DNA from: Sycon ciliatum
Lineage: Eukaryota > Porifera > Calcarea > Leucosolenida > Sycettidae
DNA: 64,000 nt
Assembly (NCBI RefSeq): GCF_964019385.1
Contig: NC_088651.1
Span: 3,376,101-3,440,100, forward strand
Direction of reading: 5' to 3'
Numbering within the stretch: position 1 is the stretch's first letter; the number at the start of each line of letters is the position of its first letter. The notes beneath the pieces are model-generated. The model saw only the letters and a list, made by a program, of their open reading frames with translations, searched no databases and was not told where the DNA came from. Shown here piece after piece: positions 41,219 through 51,499 of the stretch. The position numbers were made by a program, and so were the translations under genes.

Positions 41219-42600
41219 TTTGGTGTTTGTTTGTGTGTTTGTTTGTGTCACGCCTGGCGCTATTTTGTATCTATCCCGTACTGTACCGTACCAGCAAAGA
41301 CAGCTGGCCACAATATTTTTGTTTGTTTGTCCCATCGATATGCCTGGCGCTTTCCCGTACCTGTCCCGTATCATCAAGAGTACGGTACCATCAAGAGAAT
41401 GAGTATAATGCGAAGTGTATGGGGGAATGCATTCAGTGTAGTAACATTAAATTTTGTGTGGATGTGTGTGCGAGGCCGAGATCCCACTAGCAGGCTGGCT
41501 GGGCCGCCTGTCGACCAGCCCGGAAATCGCATGTAGGCCGATATCATAATAATTATAACGTATATACAGTCATGTAGATGTATAGCAGGGAGTCATATTA
41601 TGTAAACGAATCCCTGCTGTATGGGGAGATTTTCTGGAAAGATATACGAAGTAGGGAGACGAGTAAATGCAATCAGAATGGATGTTAGTTGCCGTCAGTA
41701 TAATAATAAGAAGAAGAAGAAGAACGCCCGTGATCGGCAGAGTCAGCGCCGGTCCCAGGAAACGTCAGGACAGACATCCCGTCGACTCCCGAACGCCCGT
41801 CATCGGCAGAGTCAGCGCCGGTCCCATAGCTATGCAGAAGACGTTACTTGTACTTCAGTATCTCATTGAAACGTTTTTGCAAAACAATGATGTAGCTAAT
41901 CAAAGGAAAAAGCATTTCCATCAGTTCTAACAACATGCACGATGAGCTAGGCAACAAAGCATAGCGCAGGGCCCTGAGCTTCCAAGCTCTCTCGTTTGGT
42001 GTTTGTTTGTGTGTTTGTTTGTGTCACGCCTGGCGCTATCCATATCTGACGGCAAAAAAGCATAGGATGTTATAAATTTTTCAATTCTCCTTTTTTTTAA
42101 GGCATATCCTGGGATTCGAACCCGCTCTATCGCCCTACATGCATTCCCCCATACACTTCGCATTCATACCCATTCTTCCAAGTTGCTTTACGTTATTATC
42201 TTGCGTTTGAAAGCCCTATTTGAATATTGCGGGCAGCTGTATGTGGCCAGCTGTGTTTGATGGTACGGTACGGGATACGGTGTCGTATTACCCTCGATCG
42301 TACCTGTCCCGTACCTATCCCTACCGTACCGTACCATCAAAGACGGCTGGCCACAATGCATATTCAAATAGGGCTTTCAAATGCAAGATCACAATGTGAA
42401 ACAACTTGGAAGAATTAGTATGTATGCGAAGTGTATCGGGGGATGCATGCAGGACGCGCGATAGTGCGGGTTCGAATCCCAGGTTTTCTTAAAAAAAAGG
42501 AATTTTTTAAAGAATTTATAACATCCCTATGCTTTTTTTTTGTCTAGGTCATCAAGGCAAAAAAGCATAGCGTAGGGCCCTGAGCTTCCAAGCTCTCTCG
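41092..42600 (+). mobile_element. Helitron-like element, copy b
   Basis: Begins TCCCGTAGC with two units of minisatellite B, then the GTTT tract, a partial foldback, (AAG)n, minisatellite A (41728-41826) and the full foldback. It ends with the hairpin at 42582-42595 and TCTCG. Flanks are T and TT. Same part order as 7201-9244 reversed, about 0.5 kb shorter through internal loss. Confidence 0.65.
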
Positions 42601-42628
42601 TTTACCATCGGATGCCTAAACAGTAATG

Positions 42629-42650
42629 TCATCATCATCATCATCATCAT
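42629..42650. repeat. (TCA)n microsatellite bounding the RLE-LINE cluster
   Basis: First of at least eleven TCA/ATC tracts (42629, 42904, 43040, 44060, 44283, 48640, 49548, 50024, 50774, 51301, 51446, 52315) that separate the element pieces. Confidence 0.9.
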
Positions 42651-42903
42651 GAGAAAAGCCTCTTTTACGGGCAAAGCAAATGTATATCATTACAATATGT
42701 AAAGTGAACAGGGGAAATCAACACAAAACCAACCGGAAAATGATGAAACACAAAAGCAGTCAAGGAAGTAAATCAATACAAAAACAAGCAATGAACACAG
42801 AGTAATAAAAGGGGAAAAACCAAATAGCATTATATTAAGTTGAGGCCAAAGGCAGCACCCTACTCCGCCTGGCGGCACTGGGCCAGAAATGAGTTCGGCT
42901 GTC
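42651..42903 (-). mobile_element. RLE LINE type C, 3' fragment
   Basis: Matches 50047-50300 almost exactly. Its 3' end abuts the TCA tract on the left and it is cut at a TCA tract on the right. Confidence 0.75.
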
Positions 42904-42904
42904 G

Positions 42905-42943
<39 letters not shown>

Positions 42944-43011
42944 GTGTAGGGTTCCACTCCTTCATCTTGGGAAATTGTGTTTTGTTTGCCCAAAGAAGTG
43001 GCTTCATCATC
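42944..43011 (+). mobile_element. RLE LINE type A, 3'-terminal fragment
   Basis: The last 68 bp of the type A element (GGGTTCCACTCCTTCATC to GTGGCTTCATCATC), followed by a run of about 28 A and then TCA repeats. Confidence 0.75.
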
Positions 43012-43014
43012 ATC

Positions 43015-43045
<31 letters not shown>

Positions 43046-43067
43046 CATCATCATCATCATCATCATC

Positions 43068-44031
43068 GCCCCTGGCGGAGCATGGCTTTCGTCTCACCAA
43101 GCGTGACTTCCGGGATGCTCTGGCATTGAGATATGCATGGCCGCTAGCCAATGCACCAGCAACCTGTGTGTGTGGTGAGCTGTTCTCAGTTGAGCATCAG
43201 CTATGTTGCGCCAGGGGCGGCTTCCCGACACTTCGTCATAACGAGATACGTGACCTGCTGGCGAGGGAATTGACTGAAGTCTGCACTGCCGTTTCGACAG
43301 AACCAGCGCTGCAACCTCTTTCTGGTGAGAGGTTTCCTCTTCGGTCAACGAACCGCCGAGAGGATGCGCGCCTGGACATAGCCGCTCGAGGGTTTTGGAC
43401 CCGTGGGGAGGAAGCTTTTTTTGATGTAAGGGTATTTTGCCCAGATGCTCCTTCCTACGGGTCCAGAACCCTCCCTGCATTGTACCAGCAGCACGAGCGG
43501 CGTAAGTGGAACGAATATGGGCCAAGAGTCACAAATGTAGAAAGAGCCGCTTTCACACCTCTCGTGTTCTCTGTGCATGGTGGTTGTGGGAGGCTGTGCA
43601 ATGTGTTCCTCAAGAGACTGTGCCAGATGCAGGCCGAGTCATCGGGATCTCACTATTCCCAGGTCATTGGTTTACTCCGCTGTCGGCTGTCTTTTGCTTT
43701 GCTGCGTGCTGCTGTGTTGTGCATACGTGGGGCTCGGTCACGGTACCACCATCCGGCGAGATGTTTTCATGATGTCTCGATTGCCGTGGCCGAGTCAGGT
43801 CTAGTTTGTTAAGTATCGTGCTGTGTCCTGACTGTGCATGCGGGATTGGTATGGCGCTTACCCTTTTGTTGCTGTTTTGTTGCTTTCATGCCTTTAAGCA
43901 TGTAATTGTGTTCAATTGTTATATTTCATGGAAAAACGATCTTTGCGTTGGATTCATTTAAACTATTATTTGTGTAGGGTTCCACTCCTTCATCTTGGGA
44001 AATTGTGTTTTGTTTGCCCAAAGAAGTGGCT
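43068..44031 (+). mobile_element. RLE LINE type A, 5'-truncated copy
   Basis: Joined to a TCA tract at its 5' end at CTGGCGGAGCATGG. It contains the whole zinc-knuckle/endonuclease domain and the complete 3' untranslated region, then A-run and TCA tract. It differs from 47783-48640 at only a handful of bases. Confidence 0.85.
43072..43812 (+). pseudogene. Restriction-like endonuclease domain of a type A LINE
   Basis: 246 codons in frame: CVCGELFSVEHQLC zinc knuckle, ARLDIAARGFW, catalytic FFDVRV, then LRCRLSFALLRAAVLCIRGARS. The frame is also open through the upstream microsatellite, giving a spurious Ser/Lys extension to 42889. No RT, so it cannot act alone. Confidence 0.8.
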
Positions 44032-44056
44032 TCATCATCAAAAAAAAAAAAAAAAA

Positions 44057-44097
<41 letters not shown>

Positions 44098-44282
44098 TAA
44101 TTATTTATTATTATTTATTCTTCTTTTACTAGGGAATTCCCAACAGGCGTCAGCGCCTTTTTACAGGGAACCCTAGGTATAATTTGATGGATGAGCGAAA
44201 TTCAGCTGGTGAACTAGACATGCGGCAAGCCGGTGGAAGTGTATTCCACCTGGCAGCGCCCAAATAAGAAATTGCACTAAAG
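44098..44282. mobile_element. Unclassified fragment between TCA tracts
   Basis: 185 bp with AGGGAATTCC / GGGAACCCT and a CAGGCGTCAGCGCC hairpin. It is not found elsewhere in the window. Probably another truncated element's 3' end. Confidence 0.4.
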
Positions 44283-44637
44283 CCATCATCATCATCATCA
44301 TTCATCATCGCTCAGTGGAGAACGGTTGGCAATTCTGAGGCTCTTGGTTTGCTTGGTTGACTTGGTTGCTGGAGAGGAACTGAGAAGCTTGACTTGGCTG
44401 GCGCTGCTGTCTGTTGCTGTTCGGTGGAGTGGTCATCACATTTTATCCTTTGGAGGCACCCATTGGAGGCACCCAATGGCCACCCAATGGCCAGTGTTAG
44501 ACCAGTGAGGAGAGGAGTGTGACTGCCTTGCTGCTGGAGGCAGTTTCTGACACGATTGGTGACTCTGGTCATACAGTCCTGATGCAGTCGTCACCTCAGT
44601 CATCCTCACACCTCCTATCCCTGCCAGTTCTGTCGCG

Positions 44638-47298
44638 ATGCCGTGCTGCAACTGCCAGATTGGTCGCAAATGTGTTAGATGCAGATGTGTTCGTGCGAAG
44701 AAGCGCTGTGTGGACTGCTACCCTGGTAGAGCTACCCCTAGCCTTTGTCACAACCAAACTGAATCCATCGCCTCGCAGCCTGCTGGCGCTGTTGGCGCTG
44801 GTATTGTGGTCAGTGGTGGTGGAGGATGTTCATCCAGCCAGCCATCTCAGCGAAACATATCACCGGAGGATAGCTCTGATGAATCCACTGCATCTGCAGA
44901 TGAGGGTTGTGGCAGTGGCAGGCGCGATGTCGACTCCTGGCTGCGTGTAGATCACCCACTTGGGATTCATCCCAGCTCTGATTCCTCGCCATTCTCCCCA
45001 AGTGACATAGTCGAGTGCGGTCTAGCCAGCGCGGTGCCATGTTGTCGCTGCCAAGCAGGGGGTACGTGCATACGATGCGCTTGTGTCAGGGCTGGCAGAG
45101 TTTGTAGTAACTGCTATCCTGGGAGGGGTCGACTTGGCACCTGTCGTAATGTTGCTTCGGTGCCTGGGGTCCCGAGCTCTCGGCCCCAGATTATTCAGAG
45201 TGGCACCTCTGCTGCAACTGCATTGATTCCGACAGCATCTCAGGTTGACTTGCTTACCAGTTTGGAGGAATCTGACTCTGGTGCGCCACTGATGAGTGTG
45301 GATTCGGGCGCTGGGGGTACTGTACAACAGGCAGTGCATGGGGAGGATGACTCACGGTCCACTCTTATCTCATCCCAACCCCAGCTATGCCCATCTACGG
45401 GGAATATCGATTTGCAGGCTACGGGTTCTGGTCATGCGGATGTGGATCCATTTTCGCAGGTGCTTGGCTCGAGCCAGCCGGACGCTGCCTCTCCAGTTCC
45501 CACCACCCCTCGGGTCTCCATGCCTTTTGACATGGCTGACATCTATCAGGAGGTGGCGAGTTGGGAAAAGAACCTCTTCCGGGCTCCGACCGGCAGTGTT
45601 GGCAAAGAGTTTGTTCGGACACTCACGTCAGAACTTCAAAAGTTCAATTCGTCCCGAGGAGCGGAAGCCACTGCTCTATATCGTTTCTTCCTGCTTCCAG
45701 CGTTGGTGCTCCAGCGAGTAGGTCGGAATTGCCCTGCCGCAGAGTGCTCTGACCACACTCGTCGCAGACTAAATTTATGGATCCAGGGTTCCTATATGGA
45801 GCTAGTGCAGGAGGGTCGAACTATTCAGCATATGCTCAAGACATCGCAGAATCGGAGATCCAGGCGTGGCGAAGACCCTGCTCATGAGTTTGGCCACTTG
45901 ATGGAACAGGGCCGAGTTCACTGCGCACTGAGAATGCTGGATAATGCAACCAAGCCCAAGTGTGATAAACCGGTCTTGGGCATGGACGACATCATTTCTG
46001 ATTCTCATCAATCCCAGTCAGTCCGTGAAATTCTCGTCGGGAAGCATCCGGGGTCGGCACCGGCAGCACCGGACATCCTGCTTCAGGAGGAGGCGGGCAA
46101 TGTCAGCAGTATCTACTTCGCCAGCGTCAATGGTGAGTTGATCAAACGCACTGCCCTTTCTCTGCATGGTTCTGCGGGTCCTTCCGGCCTGGACGCGGAT
46201 GCTTGGCGGCGGCTATGCACATGTTACAAAGGTGCATCTACTGATCTGCGTGAGGCAGTGGCGTGCTTCACACGCTTGATCTGTACCGACTCAGTCCCCT
46301 CCGGCTCACTCACACCGTACACAGCTTGCAGACTCATTGCCCTCAACAAGAACCCTGGCGTTCGGCCAATAGGGGTATGTGAAGTGTTTCGTAGACTGTG
46401 CTCCAAGGCGGCATTGTTTCTGATGAAACCCGACATTATGCAAGCCTGCGGACCAGTTCAGGCCTGCACGGGCATCCCGGCTGGGGTGGAGGCTATGGTG
46501 CACTCAATGACGGCTGCCTTTGCTTCGGAAAAGGCTGAGGCAGTGTTGCTAGTCGATGCTCGCAATGCCTTCAATAGCTTGAATCGCCGCGCTGCATTGC
46601 ACAATATTGCTCGAGTATGCCCCCCGCTAGCACAAATAACATTGAATACTTACCAAGACCCTGCATCCCTCTTTGTGCGTGGTGGCCAGTCTTTATTGTC
46701 ACAGGAGGGCACAACCCAGGGTGACCCTCTTGCGATGGCCATTTATGCCACGGCTCTCACCCCTCTCGTCAAGTCAGTCGGAACCAATGTTGCAGATGTG
46801 TGCCAGGGATGGTTTGCAGATGACTCGGCAGCTGCCGGAGGGCTCTCCCCATTGCGAAAGTGGTACAACCTCCTTAAGGAAGAGGGCCAAAAATACGGCT
46901 ACAACATCAACGAAACAAAAACGCAACTACTCGTCAAGCCTGGCTTTGAGTCCTTGGCTGCCGAGACTTTTGGTGACACAACTATCCACGTCAAGTCTCG
47001 TGGCGTACAGTATCTGGGCGCTGCTATCGGGACTGAGGCATTCCTCGGAGAATTCAAAGAGACAAAAGTAGAAGAGTGGGTGAAACATACAGAGATTTTA
47101 GCAAATTATGCCGCAACAGAGCCGCATGCAGCATACTCTGCGTTGACCCATGGCTTAGTCAACAGATGGAACTATGTGTTTCGAACTATGGCTGTTTCTG
47201 CGGAGGACTTGGCGCCGTTGGAGCGGGAGCTTCACTCCTCACTTCTACCGGAGCACTTCTACCGTGGGACAACCGAGCGTGCCTCTGAAAGACATTGA
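44638..47298 (+). CDS. LINE ORF: Cys-rich DNA-binding region and reverse transcriptase
   Basis: 886 codons from ATG 44638. Residues 3-38 and about 132-168 are two copies of a Cys-rich module (CCNCQIGRKCVRC.., CCRCQAGGTCIRC..), probably nucleic-acid-binding. The RT palm follows: LLVDARNAFNSLNR (about 637-650, first catalytic Asp), QEGTTQGDPLAMAIY (about 690-705) and WFADDSAAAGG (725-735, catalytic Asp pair). The thumb leads to LHSSLLPEHF. The frame ends at 47298 where one shift moves it into 47282-48523. All RT catalytic residues are present, so the element was active recently. The encoded protein would make cDNA on nicked target DNA. Confidence 0.85.
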   Translation: MPCCNCQIGRKCVRCRCVRAKKRCVDCYPGRATPSLCHNQTESIASQPAGAVGAGIVVSGGGGCSSSQPSQRNISPEDSSDESTASADEGCGSGRRDVDSWLRVDHPLGIHPSSDSSPFSPSDIVECGLASAVPCCRCQAGGTCIRCACVRAGRVCSNCYPGRGRLGTCRNVASVPGVPSSRPQIIQSGTSAATALIPTASQVDLLTSLEESDSGAPLMSVDSGAGGTVQQAVHGEDDSRSTLISSQPQLCPSTGNIDLQATGSGHADVDPFSQVLGSSQPDAASPVPTTPRVSMPFDMADIYQEVASWEKNLFRAPTGSVGKEFVRTLTSELQKFNSSRGAEATALYRFFLLPALVLQRVGRNCPAAECSDHTRRRLNLWIQGSYMELVQEGRTIQHMLKTSQNRRSRRGEDPAHEFGHLMEQGRVHCALRMLDNATKPKCDKPVLGMDDIISDSHQSQSVREILVGKHPGSAPAAPDILLQEEAGNVSSIYFASVNGELIKRTALSLHGSAGPSGLDADAWRRLCTCYKGASTDLREAVACFTRLICTDSVPSGSLTPYTACRLIALNKNPGVRPIGVCEVFRRLCSKAALFLMKPDIMQACGPVQACTGIPAGVEAMVHSMTAAFASEKAEAVLLVDARNAFNSLNRRAALHNIARVCPPLAQITLNTYQDPASLFVRGGQSLLSQEGTTQGDPLAMAIYATALTPLVKSVGTNVADVCQGWFADDSAAAGGLSPLRKWYNLLKEEGQKYGYNINETKTQLLVKPGFESLAAETFGDTTIHVKSRGVQYLGAAIGTEAFLGEFKETKVEEWVKHTEILANYAATEPHAAYSALTHGLVNRWNYVFRTMAVSAEDLAPLERELHSSLLPEHFYRGTTERASERH

Positions 47299-48523
47299 TA
47301 TTCTAAAGCTCCCGACACGGGATGGTGGGATGGCCCTTCCGGACCTCACGACTCGACCACGGTTTGAGCACCAGGGCTCCAAGCAAGTGTCCGGACCTAT
47401 GGTGAAGGAGGTTCTGGGCGATTTCGCTAAGGATAGCGATCCAATTTCTCTCGCTGGAGATGTGCCGGCTTCTGCAGATATTGCTGACCGTGGTGGAGCG
47501 TCTCCCACTCCCACGATGACGGCAACGGAGGTGCAGCCGCGGGAGGTCGCTGGCAACTCAAACCCTGGACCGGATGTGGCTGCTGATGTTGCTGGTGCTG
47601 GTACCCCCTTTCAGAGGATGATCGATGAAATGCGTCACAAAAAGCGTGTCGTCCACACCGAAAACCGGGAGCGCGCAAAGGCAGCCAGGAACAAAATAGT
47701 GGACACGAGCGATGAGATGACGAAGCGACGAATAGAAGAACACACGGAGAAAGGATCATCCTCATGGCTGAGCGTGCTGCCGCTGGCGGAGCATGGCTTT
47801 CGTCTCACCAAGCGTGACTTCCGGGATGCTCTGGCATTGAGATATGCATGGCCGCTAGCCAATACACCAGCAACCTGTGTGTGTGGTGAGCTGTTCTCAG
47901 TTGAGCATCAGCTATGTTGCGCCAGGGGCGGCTTCCCGACACTTCGTCATAACGAGATACGTGACCTGCTGGCGAGGGAATTGACTGAAGTCTGCACTGT
48001 CGTTTCGACAGAACCAGCGCTGCAACCTCTTTCTGGTGAGAGGTTTCCTCTTCGGTCAACGAACCGCCGAGAGGATGCGCGCCTGGACATAGCCGCTCGA
48101 GGGTTTTGGACCCGTGGGGAGGAAGCTTTTTTTGATGTAAGGGTATTTTGCCCAGATGCTCCTTCCTACGGGTCCAGAACCCTTCCTGCATTGTACCAGC
48201 AGCACGAGCGGCGTAAGTGGAACGAATATGGGCCAAGAGTCACAAATGTAGAAAGAGCCGCTTTCACACCTCTCGTGTTCTCTGTGCATGGTGGTTGTGG
48301 GAGGCTGTGCAATGTGTTCCTCAAGAGACTGTGCCAGATGCAGGCCGAGTCATCGGGATCTCACTATTCCCAGGTCATTGGTTTACTCCGCTGTCGGCTG
48401 TCTTTTGCTTTGCTGCGTGCTGCTGTGTTGTGCATACGTGGGGCTCGGTCACGGTACCACCATCCGGCGAGATGTTTTCATGATGTCTCGATTGCCGTGG
48501 CCGAGTCAGGTCTAGTTTGTTAA
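47282..48523 (+). CDS. LINE ORF continuation: zinc knuckle and restriction-like endonuclease
   Basis: 413 codons in the +1 frame relative to 44638-47298; the shift falls within TCTGAAAGAC. It contains LPTRDGGMALPDL, then the knuckle CVCGELFSVEHQLC (C-x-C-x7-H-x3-C) and the endonuclease core EDARLDIAARGFW..EEAFFDVRV with acidic residues intact. It ends with the conserved LRCRLSFALLRAAVLCIRGARS. It has no start of its own, so either the element is inactivated by a single indel or the frames are joined by a +1 shift. Confidence 0.8.
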   Translation, partial: PLKDIDILKLPTRDGGMALPDLTTRPRFEHQGSKQVSGPMVKEVLGDFAKDSDPISLAGDVPASADIADRGGASPTPTMTATEVQPREVAGNSNPGPDVAADVAGAGTPFQRMIDEMRHKKRVVHTENRERAKAARNKIVDTSDEMTKRRIEEHTEKGSSSWLSVLPLAEHGFRLTKRDFRDALALRYAWPLANTPATCVCGELFSVEHQLCCARGGFPTLRHNEIRDLLARELTEVCTVVSTEPALQPLSGERFPLRSTNRREDARLDIAARGFWTRGEEAFFDVRVFCPDAPSYGSRTLPALYQQHERRKWNEYGPRVTNVERAAFTPLVFSVHGGCGRLCNVFLKRLCQMQAESSGSHYSQVIGLLRCRLSFALLRAAVLCIRGARSRYHHPARCFHDVSIAVAESGLVC

Positions 48524-48671
48524 GTATCGTGCTGTGTCCTGACTGTGCATGCGGGATTGGTATGGCGCTTACCCTTTTGTTGCTGTTTTGTTGCTTTCAT
48601 GCCTTTAAGCATGTAATTGTGTTCAATTGTTGTATTTCATGGAAAAAAAAAATCATCATCATCATCATCAT

Positions 48672-49547
48672 GTGACCAAGCCGCTTTTACGGGCAACAAT
48701 ATTATGAATATAAAACGCAAGGTATTGTAAGAGCAATTTTCTGAAAATAATGTTAAAACACGAAATATAAAAATGCATTATCACACCGTAGCCACTTTTA
48801 TGGGCAAATTCCAATACAAGGCAATACGAAAACGAGGATGAAGTTCACCTTTTAACCCAAAGAAAAGACAAAAGATGTCAACAATCGAACTACAAATATA
48901 AAAAACAAACATCAGGTCATAAAAACTACTTTAAAACATAACCAAATGACAGCAAAGCGTGGAGAATGAGATTGACTTACAAAACAAAAGTAGTCCTACT
49001 ATGCTTACAAGACAGAATCTACCTACACCACTAAGGAAGAAACATTAAATGATTGCAGTCTCACAAACACCGGCCTCTATCTAACGACCCATCAAACAAT
49101 AACTCCTGAAATTCTTGACTGACTTTTTCTGGTAGGAGCTACGGCAGCCACGAAAACAGGTCACTGCCCAACGGAGTAAAGTGAACGAGAGCAGGCACCG
49201 CAATCGACCCATAACCAGCGAGTAGGCCAAGTCACTGTGTTTATCGACATACTGGGCTGCAAGACACTTGAGAAAGCGGTCTGCCTCCCGGCCACACATG
49301 CCATTCGTGGCGAAAACCAACGGGGTGAACGTGCCTCGGTCTATATTCACAACACGCGCTCCGTATTCCCGCTTTTTCATGCCTTCATGCTTTTGGAGAT
49401 GGCGCTGGACTTCTGGACGCGACAGCAGGTTTGGCTTTGGGTGAGTCACCCGAACATCAAAAAAAGCCTCCTGCTGCGTGGACCAGAAACCCCGCGCCCT
49501 CACATCGAGGCGAGCTTCGGATTTCCTGTTGGCTGTACGATGGGGAA
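48672..49547 (-). mobile_element. RLE LINE type B, 5'-truncated, minus orientation
   Basis: The 3' end at 48672 abuts a TCA tract, and the 5' break at 49547 abuts another. It shares its 3' sequence with 51318-51445 and 51500-52314. Confidence 0.8.
49081..49547 (-). pseudogene. RLE endonuclease domain, type B
   Basis: ARLDVRARGFW..QEAFFDVRVTHP then NIDRGTFTPLVF and LRCLLSFTLLRWAVTCFRGCRSSY. Open to its stop at 49081 but lacking everything upstream. Confidence 0.8.
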
Positions 49548-49569
49548 GATCATCATCATCATCATCATT

Positions 49570-50023
49570 TGAACAGCCTCTTCTACGGGCAAGCAAAAAC
49601 GCAATACATCAAAATTCAAATAGAATGAAAAAAGAGAGGAAAATGAACACAAAGTGCACTGGAACTCAATATAAAAAGGAACGCAAAGTGCAGTTGAACA
49701 CAATGAGCATGGGGCATAGGGCCACCAATCGGAGAAGACCGGCTCATAATGGAAAATAAAAGAACAAACATAAGACACCCGTACACATCAACATGCTCTA
49801 AGGGTATGGCAGCTTGTTAAAAAACTGTGGCGCTGGCGCTTGTATGATGCCCGCGAACCACGTATGCAGGTAATACACCAGCGGAGCAAACACAGCGACA
49901 ATACAGATCGAAGTTGTCCCATGACTACAGAATAATGTAACTCAGGATTTTTCTCAACAACAAGCGATACCAAATTTTTCAAAAAACGAGACCCCTCTGG
50001 CCCACACATGCCACACATGCCAC
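49570..50023 (-). mobile_element. RLE LINE type D, 5'-truncated, minus orientation
   Basis: A separate subfamily with its own 3' region (CTCTTCTACGGGCAAGC). It ends at TCA tracts on both sides. Its coding part (49788-50023) shows PEGSRFLKNLVSL and LRSVLSLCLLRWCITCIRGSRASY. Confidence 0.75.
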
Positions 50024-50046
50024 ACATCATCATCATCATCATCATG

Positions 50047-50772
50047 AGAAAAGCCTCTTTTACGGGCAAAGCAAATGTATATCATTACAATATGTAAAGT
50101 GAACAGGGGAAATCAACACAAAACCAACCGGAAAATGATGAAACACAAAAGCAGTCAAGGAAGTAAATCAATACAAAAACAAGCAATGAACACAGAGTAA
50201 TAAAAGGGGAAAAAACCAAAATAGCATTATATTAAGTTGAGGCCAAAGGCAGCACCCTACTCCGCCTGGCGGCACTGGGCCAGAAATGAGTTCGGCTGTC
50301 GCCTCTTGCCGTACGAACCGCGGCAACCGCGGAAGCAGGTGACTGCCCATCGCAGCAAGCAGAAAGACAAACGGGTGCGTAGTATGCCCATTACTAGTGG
50401 GTACTTCAGTTCAGTATGGCGCTCAACAAACAGGGAGGCCAATGATTTCAGGAATTGAGTAGTTTCTGGGCCACTAAAGCCGTACGTCGAGAACACAAGT
50501 GGCGTGAAGGAGCCGCGCTCCACGTTAACCACACGGCTGGCGTATTGATTTTTCTTGTTTCGCTCGTGAGACTTCAGCTGACTCAGGGCTTGTGATCGAG
50601 ACAACACAGACGCTGCGGGATGAGTGATCCGCACATCAAAGTAAGCGTCCTGTTGCCACGACCAAAAGCCGCGAGCCCGCACATCCAGACGAGCTTCTGC
50701 GCATCGGTTGAGGGAACGACCACCAGGCAAATGCTCACTGCTGCAGGGCAATAGCCGGGGCTCCGTCTCTAC
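50047..50772 (-). mobile_element. RLE LINE type C, 5'-truncated, minus orientation
   Basis: Between TCA tracts. Coding part 50257-50751: ARLDVRARGFW..QDAYFDVRITHP, NVERGSFTPLVFS, LRTRLSFCLLRWAVTCFRGCRGSY. Its 3' part is duplicated at 42651-42903. Confidence 0.8.
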
Positions 50773-50801
50773 GTCATCATCATCATCATCATCATCATCA
50801 T

Positions 50802-51290
50802 GTGATCACCATGTTCTCTGTGCATGGTGGTTGTGGGAGGCTGTGCAATGTGTTCCTCAAGAGACTGTGCCAGATGCAGGCCGAGTCATCGGGATCTCAC
50901 TATTCCCAGGTCATTGGTTTACTCCGCTGTCGGCTGTCTTTTGCTTTGCTGCGTGCTGCTGTGTTGTGCATACGTGGGGCTCGGTCACGGTACCACCATC
51001 CGGCGAGATGTTTTCATGATGTCTCGATTGCCGTGGCCAAGTCAGGTCTAGTTTGTTAAGTATCGTGCTGTGTCCTGACTGTGCATGCGGGATTGGTATG
51101 GCGCTTACCCTTTTGTTGCTGTTTTGTTGCTTTCATGCCTTTAAGCATGTAATTGTGTTCATTTGTTGTATTTCATGGAAAAACGATCTTTGCGTTGGAT
51201 TCATTTAAACTATTATTTGTGTAGGGTTCCACTCCTTCATCTTGGGAAATTGTGTTTTGTTTGCCCAAAGAAGTGGCTTCATCATCATCA
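50802..51290 (+). mobile_element. RLE LINE type A, strongly truncated copy
   Basis: Starts inside the endonuclease domain (FSVHGGCGRLCNVF) directly after a TCA tract and runs through the complete 3' end to A12 and a TCA tract. Nearly identical to 43557-44031. Confidence 0.85.
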
Positions 51291-51317
51291 AAAAAAAAAA
51301 ATCATCATCATCATCAT

Positions 51318-51445
51318 GTGACCAAGCCGCTTTTACGGGCAACAATATTATGAATATATAACGCAAGGTATTGTAAGAGCAATTTTCTGAAAATAATGTT
51401 AAAACACGAAATATAAAAATGCATTATCACACCGTAGCCACTTTT
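51318..51445 (-). mobile_element. RLE LINE type B, 128-bp 3' fragment
   Basis: GTGACCAAGCCGCTTTTACG onwards, cut at the next TCA tract. Confidence 0.8.
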
Positions 51446-51498
<53 letters not shown>

Positions 51499-51499
51499 G
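51446..51499. repeat. Long (ATC)n microsatellite
   Basis: About eighteen ATC units, the longest tract of the cluster, between two type B copies. Confidence 0.95.

Larger units (their letters stand above)
44313..48640 (+). mobile_element. Near full-length RLE-type LINE (type A)
   Basis: Bounded by TCA tracts on both sides. A 5' untranslated region of about 325 bp is followed by RT and endonuclease frames and a short 3' untranslated region. The order is N-terminal Cys-rich domain, RT, zinc knuckle, restriction-like endonuclease, as in R2/NeSL/HERO/CRE-group elements; the clade is not determined. The 3' end stops about 110 bp short of the 3' end seen in 43068-44031 and goes directly into A9 and TCA. 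Confidence 0.85.

Noticed and set aside
42889-43071. Ser-rich and Lys-rich N-terminal extension of the 43072-43812 frame
   Set aside because: It is translation of (TCA)n and poly(A) tracts joined to a truncated LINE.
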